A program made the translations under genes and the position numbers. A stretch of DNA of 14,873 bases from JBBRHH01 sp038222915 (GTDB lineage Bacteria; Planctomycetota; Phycisphaerae; Tepidisphaerales; Tepidisphaeraceae): the NCBI GenBank assembly GCA_038222915.1, contig JBBRHH010000085.1:1-14873 (forward strand). The letters are read 5' to 3'. Below are positions 6,870 to 12,500 of this stretch, one piece after another. How positions within the stretch are numbered: position 1 is the stretch's first letter; each line of letters starts with the position of its first letter. The notes beneath the pieces are model-generated. The model did no database searches. It had not been told where the DNA came from and was given only the letters and a program-made list of their open reading frames with translations.

Positions 6870-7838
6870 ATGAACCTCAAACTTGCCGCGTCGGCGTCGC
6901 TTCTGTTGATGTTGATTTGCCCAAATCTACAAGCACAGTCCGTCAAAGAACACGGCCATCTCTCGGTCAAGGGCAACCAGTTAATCGACGAGCATGGCAA
7001 CGCCACCGTGCTCAACGGAGTCAGCTTCGGATGGCACAACTGGTGGCCACGTTTCTACAACAAGGGCGCAGTGAAATGGCTGGCCGACGATTGGAAGTGC
7101 TCCGTCGTCAGGGCCGCTCTGGGCGTCGAGCCCAAAGGCGGATATCTCGACAAGCCCGACGCGTCGAAAGAAAAGGTCGAAGCCGTAATTCAGGCGGCCA
7201 TTGACAACAATATTTACGTCATCATCGACTGGCACAGCCACAGCATCAAACTTCCCGAGGCCAAATTGTTCTTCGCGGAAATGGCCCGAAAATACGGCAA
7301 AAACCCCCATGTGATTTACGAGCTGTTCAATGAGCCGGTCAAGGACACCTGGCCCCAGATCAAGGAATACTCCATCGAACTGATCAAGACCATCCGCGCC
7401 ATCGATCCGGCCAATGTCATCCTCGTGGGCAACCCGCATTGGGATCAGGATATTCAAATTGTGGCCGACGATCCGATCACCGACGTCACCAACGTCATGT
7501 ACACCTGTCACTTCTATGCCGCCTCGCACGGCAAGTTCCTGCGCGACCGCTGCGATGCCGCGCTCAAGAAGGGCATTCCCATTTTCATCACCGAATCCGC
7601 CGCGATGCACTCCTCCGGCAACGGCGCTCTCAACCTTGGCGAGTGGCAGAACTGGATCGACTGGTGCGCCGCCAACAAGGTCAGCCTCGTCACCTGGTCC
7701 ATATCCGACAAAGCCGAGTCCTGCTCGATGCTGAAACCAACCGCCGCCGACGACGGAAACTGGAAAGAAACCGATCTCAACGAATCAGGCACCAAGGCCC
7801 GCGAATTACTTCGAAAACTGGCCGCGCCGGATAAGTAG
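6870..7838 (+). CDS. Secreted GH5 family endoglucanase-type glycoside hydrolase
   Basis: The protein has 322 residues from the ATG at 6870; an in-frame ATG at 6852 would add six. The later start gives the cleaner signal peptide (MNLKLAASASLLLMLICPNL, QAQS) and has a weak GGATCC upstream, whereas neither start has a strong ribosome binding site. Numbering from 6852, conserved GH5 residues are R87 (VVRAALG), H128 (IDWHSH), N160-E161-P162 (YELFNEP, acid/base), H220 and Y222 (TCHFYA), E248 (IFITESAA, nucleophile) and a tryptophan in LVTWSIS. The (beta/alpha)8 barrel is complete and resembles GH5_2 cellulases. It has no carbohydrate-binding module. The nucleophile is followed by SAA rather than the usual WG, a small departure. 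It probably cleaves beta-1,4-glucan or a related polysaccharide outside the cytoplasm. Pairing with two thiol proteins suggests disulphide-dependent folding (several cysteines are present). Confidence 0.88.
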   Translation: MNLKLAASASLLLMLICPNLQAQSVKEHGHLSVKGNQLIDEHGNATVLNGVSFGWHNWWPRFYNKGAVKWLADDWKCSVVRAALGVEPKGGYLDKPDASKEKVEAVIQAAIDNNIYVIIDWHSHSIKLPEAKLFFAEMARKYGKNPHVIYELFNEPVKDTWPQIKEYSIELIKTIRAIDPANVILVGNPHWDQDIQIVADDPITDVTNVMYTCHFYAASHGKFLRDRCDAALKKGIPIFITESAAMHSSGNGALNLGEWQNWIDWCAANKVSLVTWSISDKAESCSMLKPTAADDGNWKETDLNESGTKARELLRKLAAPDK

Positions 7839-7998
7839 AGCCGCGGGCCCATTTCATGCGCTCACGCCGCGTAACGTGCGCGCATTCGCCACGTTTCATC
7901 AGGCGTCCTTCAAATCGCGCAACGAAAACAAAGACGCAAGTTTCGCCGCCACGATCAACTTCCTCAACGGTGTTGTCGGATGGCGAGGGCTCGCATTT

Positions 7999-8015
7999 CA
8001 TCACGATCCGTGATG
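7999..8015. repeat. 17-nt perfect inverted repeat upstream of vapB-like gene
   Basis: CATCACG at 7999-8005 and CGTGATG at 8009-8015 are perfect 7-nt inverted arms around ATC. The repeat lies 60 nt before the antitoxin start and 48 nt before a candidate -10 hexamer. VapB-type antitoxins usually autoregulate by binding such palindromes, so this is a candidate operator; it could also simply form a hairpin. No T-run follows on either strand, so it is not an obvious terminator. Confidence 0.35.
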
Positions 8016-8062
8016 GTCACAGATGATTTAGCGTGGTCGGTGCATCGAATAGATCGTCGGCG

Positions 8063-8068
8063 TAGAAT
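8063..8068 (+). promoter_or_regulatory. Candidate -10 hexamer for the vapB-like gene
   Basis: TAGAAT lies 6 nt before the ATG at 8075, so transcription would be expected to begin at or next to the start codon. There is no Shine-Dalgarno sequence and no convincing -35 box. Confidence 0.35.
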
Positions 8069-8074
8069 GTCCCC

Positions 8075-8317
8075 ATGCGTAGCGTGACATCAGAGCTCGA
8101 AGAAACGCTTCAGAGGCTCGATGCCCGGGAAGCGTCGTTGCTTGAGCGGCTTGTCCGCGACGCGCTCGCCTTGGTTCGCCAACACGGCGTTACGAAGCGT
8201 CCGACCGACAGCAAAGGATGGCCGCCAGGATATTTTGAACAGACCGCCGGCTCCTTCGCTGGCGAACCTCTCGACATCCCCGACGATCCTCCTCCGACAG
8301 CCACCTTAAAGTGGTAA
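8075..8317 (+). CDS. VapB-like antitoxin of a type II toxin-antitoxin module
   Basis: The 80-residue protein has a charged helical N-terminus (MRSVTSELEETLQRLDAREA) and a C-terminal tail, GWPPGYFEQTAGSFAGEPLD, followed by IPDDPPP. The 'WPPGyFe.TAG...GEPL' tail is typical of small antitoxins paired with PIN-domain VapC toxins and is the part that normally wraps the toxin. Its TAA at 8315-8317 overlaps the next ATG as TAATG, the coupled arrangement expected for vapBC. The partner toxin is only a stub (next entry), so the gene is an orphan antitoxin unless it has a partner elsewhere. It could act by neutralising a related chromosomal VapC or may just be decaying. No ribosome binding site precedes the ATG; see the -10 candidate and inverted repeat upstream. 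Confidence 0.65.
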   Translation: MRSVTSELEETLQRLDAREASLLERLVRDALALVRQHGVTKRPTDSKGWPPGYFEQTAGSFAGEPLDIPDDPPPTATLKW

Positions 8318-8421
8318 TGAAATACCTCATCGATGCCAACGCGCGGATCGTCTATCTCAAGCAAGCGTCCGCCGAGGCGCAGTCGCGATTCTATTGGTAT
8401 CCCGCCGGCTCCATAGCAGTG
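8317..8421 (+). pseudogene. VapC-type PIN-domain toxin, 5' stub
   Basis: From the ATG overlapping the vapB stop, the first residues MKYLIDANARIVYLKQASAE match the start of VapC ribonucleases (usually MKYLLDTNACIxYL), including the first catalytic aspartate D6. The next residues, FYWYPAGSIAV, still roughly fit VapC, where a P-G-IA-SVV segment follows, but the expected S-V-V-x-A-E-L with its catalytic glutamate is absent. The frame then runs as unrelated sequence into the cupin gene. The toxin should be about 130 residues; fewer than 35 codons are believable and three of four acidic catalytic residues are missing. A truncated, inactive toxin gene is the best reading. Confidence 0.65.
8382..8416 (+). 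repeat. Dispersed sequence, copy 2
   Basis: This partner of 571-606 has about 31 of 36 aligned positions identical and one single-base deletion relative to copy 1. It overlaps the last plausible codons of the vapC stub, so it either marks the breakpoint of that gene or is part of the vapC sequence itself. Confidence 0.45.
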
Positions 8422-8489
8422 ACAGCTCACCTTTCATGCACCTCCCGCGCGACACGCTGGCCAGTCGTGCAATCAGCGCGTCGGAAAAC

Positions 8490-8518
8490 TTTACTAGCCC
8501 CCGGCCTAATGGTAATAC
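8490..8518 (+). promoter_or_regulatory. Candidate promoter of the cupin gene
   Basis: TTTACT at 8490-8495 (4 of 6 to TTGACA) and TAATAC at 8513-8518 are spaced by exactly 17 nt. The ATG at 8526 is 7 nt after the -10 box, which predicts a leaderless transcript. This agrees with the lack of any Shine-Dalgarno sequence before that ATG. Confidence 0.45.
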
Positions 8519-8525
8519 AACCCCC

Positions 8526-8921
8526 ATGGCCCAAAAGACTGATAGTGTCGTCGACGTCGAGACCGCCGGCGCAAAATTGCCCGATGGCGTGCTGAACCTC
8601 ACCGCCCTCACGCCGGAGGTCGCCAACGGCTGTCGCGTCTTCGTGCATTACAACGGCCCAACCGACCAACTCTCCGGAATGTGCACCGGCATGGCCGTTC
8701 TCGAGCCGGGCGCAACCCCGCACGCCCCACATCAGCATCCCGAAGAAGAATTTATGATCGTCGCCGACGGCACCGGCGAGATCGAGTGCGACGGCAAAAC
8801 AACCCAGGTCGGCCCCGGCTCGATCATGTACTGCGCCGGCAACGTCCTCCACGGCATCCTGAACACAGGAAAAGTGCCCATGACGTTCTACTGGTCCAAA
8901 TGGATGGCTCGGGGCTGCTAG
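8526..8921 (+). CDS. Small single-domain cupin protein
   Basis: The 131-residue protein is one cupin beta-barrel. Motif 1 is PGATPHAPHQHPEEEFMIV followed by a G-rich turn, with H69, H71 and E75 as metal ligands; motif 2 is GPGSIMYCAGNVLHGILN with H109. All four ligands of a typical metal-binding cupin are present. There is no signal peptide (start MAQKTDSVV), so it is cytosolic or exported by another route. Upstream in-frame codons exist back to 8394, but the residues there are non-cupin and the promoter-like boxes end just before 8526, so I chose this ATG. The substrate cannot be told from the sequence; relatives include dioxygenases, isomerases and sugar-binding regulators. Its stop overlaps that of the convergent VOC gene within a single CTAG. 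Confidence 0.75.
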   Translation: MAQKTDSVVDVETAGAKLPDGVLNLTALTPEVANGCRVFVHYNGPTDQLSGMCTGMAVLEPGATPHAPHQHPEEEFMIVADGTGEIECDGKTTQVGPGSIMYCAGNVLHGILNTGKVPMTFYWSKWMARGC

Positions 8922-9301
8922 TCGCGGGCCCGCGCCTGATCAACAACTTCAAAGACATACCCGTTAATCGGCTCCCTGAAGAAGAACCGTTTGAACGGCG
9001 TCTCGCGCAGCGGCTCCATCAGCACCGCCCCCGCGCGGGTAAGGCGTTCCCGCAGCGCCGGAAAATCCGCAAGCGGATGGAACATCGCCACATGTCGCCC
9101 AAACTCCCCTTCAAAGCCGCCAACCTCGAACCCCTCGACATAGAACACATGAATCTCCTGCCCCCGGGCAATATCCAGCCAGAGCGCCTCAACCGGTGAG
9201 TTTCCCGGCACCGGATTTCTAGAGTACCCAAGCGTTCTCTCGAAAAATGTGGCCGTGGCATCAACGTCACGAGTCGGCAGAGTGAGATGCGCGAAGCTCA
9301 T
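8918..9301 (-). CDS. VOC (vicinal oxygen chelate)/glyoxalase-fold protein
   Basis: From the ATG at 9301 the protein has 127 residues with two beta-alpha-beta-beta-beta modules. The first starts MSFAHLTLPTRDVDATATFF, containing the usual H near the N-terminus and FFERTLGYSRNP. The second has GRHVAMFHPLADFPALRERL and ends NGYVFEVVD, where H and E fit the metal-ligand positions of glyoxalase I-like enzymes. An upstream in-frame GTG at 9328 would add nine residues (MARGWDNLD) that do not look like the family, so I reject it. The only nearby Shine-Dalgarno-like string is a weak GGTGGG about 12 nt upstream. Possible roles include glyoxalase, dioxygenase or antibiotic-binding protein. It is convergent with the cupin gene and lies directly downstream of the hsdR scrap in the same orientation. 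Confidence 0.75.
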   Translation of the reverse strand: MSFAHLTLPTRDVDATATFFERTLGYSRNPVPGNSPVEALWLDIARGQEIHVFYVEGFEVGGFEGEFGRHVAMFHPLADFPALRERLTRAGAVLMEPLRETPFKRFFFREPINGYVFEVVDQARARD

Positions 9302-9402
9302 ATCCAAATTGTCCCACCCACGCGCCACCGCGCCAAGGATGCTGTATCAGCCAGAAGAAGCTCCCCGCAGCCGGCCTCCATCATGCCCAGATCGCGCTGG
9401 AA

Positions 9403-9421
9403 CCCCGCATGCAATGCGGGG
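9403..9421. repeat. GC-rich hairpin (8-bp stem, 3-nt loop)
   Basis: CCCCGCAT at 9403-9410 and ATGCGGGG at 9414-9421 are perfect inverted arms around GCA. It lies about 100 nt upstream of the VOC gene and after the hsdR scrap. No T-run follows on either strand, so a rho-independent terminator is not supported; it may be a short palindromic repeat. Confidence 0.5.
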
Positions 9422-9456
9422 CCCGCTCGACCACCCACACAGGCACCGTCGCCACG

Positions 9457-9567
9457 CCGCCGCACACTTCGCCGCAAATCCGCCCGAACACTCTCCCGCT
9501 GCGTCCAGTCCAGCTTCGGCATCCGCTTCACCATCTCCGAAAGCTCCCGCGCCATCAGCCGCCGCGT
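9457..9567 (-). pseudogene. hsdR: Type I restriction enzyme HsdR, C-terminal scrap
   Basis: Read on the minus strand, the frame gives TRRL, then MARELSEMVKRMPKLDWTQ, then RESVRADLRRSVRR. This matches the well-conserved C-terminal helical segment of HsdR subunits (family pattern 'aReL...v.....lDWt.ReSvRA.lRr.vrr', normally followed by LLRKYGYPPD). After RSVRR the match stops and the sequence becomes unrelated (RGDGACVGG). Only about 37 residues of a protein of about 1000 survive; the helicase and nuclease domains are gone. The in-frame ATG at 9555 overlaps the stop of the large ATPase gene as ATGA, but that is likely fortuitous. With the hsdM fragment at the other end of the large gene, this shows a former type I restriction locus in the same orientation. 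Confidence 0.7.
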
Positions 9568-12500
9568 ATCACTGAATTTCCAGGCGTCACGAAATCATCC
9601 CGCATGCGGTACGCCACTGACGAGCCGGCTGCGACTAGTTGGTCAAGCAGATGCAAGACACTGTCGCGGAGAGTGGGAATGCGCTTAAGTGTGTCCGGTT
9701 TTCCGTAGACGTACCGCTTCAAGATATCTTCCAGACAGAAGACCGTATTGCTGTCGGCTAGAATTTTGGCACTGTCACCGGCCCTCAAGCGAGCTTCGAG
9801 CACGCGGAACGCGTTCGGCAGCGACTGTTCACCAATCCCGAATAACAAGCTGGTGTACGCGGCAAACACAACTGACACCGACGGAAGTTTTGAGAAGAAC
9901 TCGTCTATGCGTTCGGCGTTTCCTTCCAAGCCTCGCCAATGCGTCACGCCGTCCTTCCAGTGGATATTGAGGAACATCGCTCGGAGTAATCCCTCGTCGC
10001 GAGAATACCGGTCCTCAAGACGGTCGAGCCAAGACGCTTTGACACACCTGTCCGCGAACTCTCCCCAAAGCGGCCAGAACCCGACAGCCGACCCGGTGGC
10101 GTCAGCACCGTAAATGAGTTGCTTAACAAAATCTCCGGCTTCCTTCGGAGCCTTGTCGACTGACTTCAGAATTGGCTCAAGGACCTTCGCCGCGTCGACG
10201 AGTGCCAACTTCAGCACAAAGCGCGAGAGGTGCACCTCGCAGTCGCTCTCGAAGTAATAATCGCGTCGTTCCCTCTTGTCTTCCTTGTCTGTCCAAGCCT
10301 CGGCGAGCGTTAACGCCACGGCAAGGAATGCCTGCTTTGCAAGCGGCTCTCCCGGGCAATTCATGAGCAGAGGCATGAGGGCCTTGCACGCTCTTTTTCC
10401 CGACCACGCGTGAAGGTCTAATGCACTTAGCTCCGCTGCCGTGCACGGTTTTTTCCAAGAGTCGCCAGTACGGAGTTCTTGGCGAACTTGACGTCGAATA
10501 TCCTCATACTGCCACCGCTCGACATATGGCTTCTTCTGCTCAATTTTATACAACTCCTCCTCTCGAATTCCGTCCATGACAATCAGCCTGATAAGCCCAT
10601 GCGTCAGCTCGGGTTCCGTTGCACCGAGATGCCAACCAATGGCTGCGGCTGCCTGAAGTGGCACCTTGCTGACGGAGTGCGTGAGAGCGATTGCTAGTGT
10701 GTCAATGACTCGCGTCTTCGTCAGCGCATCAATGCCGAAGTTTAGAACCAGCGGGAGGACCGAAGCCGCGGGTCCGGCCCCCTCAAGCGAGCTTGCAGAC
10801 ATCTGAGTCGCCAAATCCGTGGTGTCCGCGTCCCGTCTCACTGACGCAACCAACTGGTTCAAGCACCAGTCGCGGTCCTCCTTGCTGAGCTCAGTCCAGT
10901 GATCACGCACGCAGACCGCAGCGACGAAGACAGGTGCATCAATCGCCCATTGCTCAAGCGTGGAACCGGAGTCGGCCGCCAACTCCTTCGCACCCTTGAG
11001 CCTCTCCTGCCACTGACCCGCAGCATTAGGCTCGTGTTCAAAAGCGTTATGTCCCCAGAGGAAGAGAGAGGTCACCTCATTGAACCGCTTCTGTTCAGGT
11101 GCCTTGTCATCGACTACCGCTTGGAGCTCGGCTTCGAGCGGTTGAGGGACAAGGTAGATTCGCGACTGGTTTTCAGGGTTGCCTTCGTTGGTCGACTGGT
11201 CCGCCAGTTCTTTCGGCACCTCCTCTTGAGCCCGAAAGTTTCGCAAGTCCATTCGATTGAGCGCGAGCCTGAAGAGCTTGTCCTCCTCTGTCTGCTTCTC
11301 AACTTCCGGTAATGCTTGCTTGTAGTTGTCGAGGAGGGTCCTTACCTCTGTGGCGAGAGGAGTGAACTGCAGTCGAAATGCGAGCCATTCAAGGTCGCAT
11401 TTGCGATGAGCTTGTGCGTTCGCTGTTGCCCGCTCACCCTCAACAATCCGCTGCATCGCAGATGGCAAAGGCATTTTGAACTGTCCCTGCATCTCAGCCA
11501 CTCTTCGCGAACGGTCCAAGTCAATTAAGGCCTTGTTGGAAAGGACTGAGATCGCGGCTTTGCCGGCCCGGTAGGGGTCCGCCGAAGCAATGCTTGCCAC
11601 CACCGCGACGAGGGCAACATTGTTCGATTGACGCAGGATATGCGTGAGCCAGTCGTCCGCCGGTGCGTTTTCGATTTGGCACAAATCCAGAAGAAATGAT
11701 TCCAACGCCATCAGTGCAGACTGGAGAACATATGGCCCCACGGAGAAGCCGCGGTACAGGGCCCAAAGTCGCCAATTGCACCAGTACGTCTTCTCTGTTC
11801 CATCGGGAAGCTTGAGCTGAATTTTCACGGGCTGTTCGAGACGGCGATTGATTTCCGGATTCGCGTACGCTTCGCAAGCACGATTCAGGAGGTTGATAAT
11901 GAAGGCGAGCGCCTTCGCAGAATGGTTTTTCAAGAGCGACAGAAACGGTCCTTGAAGTGCACTCGCGGGGAAGAACCCCTGTCGCGAGTCGTCCTCGACG
12001 CCAAAGTTCGCCCCGATGTCGACCTCGTGGCGGTAATCGTCAGAGCCCTCATCGGTTGGAGTCAAGATGTAGGCGTTTGAAACCTTAATAACGTCGTCGG
12101 GTGCATCGCGACACGCGAATGAGCACTCTAAGCCGCTGAGGAGCAGCTCGCCAAACTCTTTGGCAACTTGGTCGTCTCTGTCAGAGTTGGTGGCCCTGTC
12201 CGCCAGCTTTGAGAACTCCACGAGGTCTCCACTCGGAGCTTTGACAATGACGCCCAGAACTGTTTTCCGTAAATCCTTCGAGCTGTAGTCATCAACAAGC
12301 GGAAGCAAAGCGTGAGCGATGCTTACTGCGTCGTTCGCACCAGCGGGAACGTTCTCCCACCACACGATGCCGCTGGCCCAGTCACTCAGCAGCCCTGCGA
12401 CAAGACCAACCTCGCGCGGGACAAAAAGCGAGAGCTCTTCGCGGACTAACCTCAGCACCGCGGGCCAAGCCGGTCCGGACGGGACAAACCAAGTCGGAAC

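Noticed and set aside
7839..8074. Coding potential or terminator between the GH5 gene and the vapB-like gene
   Set aside because: Only an antisense ORF without support and the 7999-8015 inverted repeat are present; no stem followed by a T-run was found.
9298..9456. Continuation of the hsdR frame past RSVRR as a small protein
   Set aside because: After 9457 the residues no longer match HsdR and lie over a GC-rich hairpin and the upstream region of the VOC gene.
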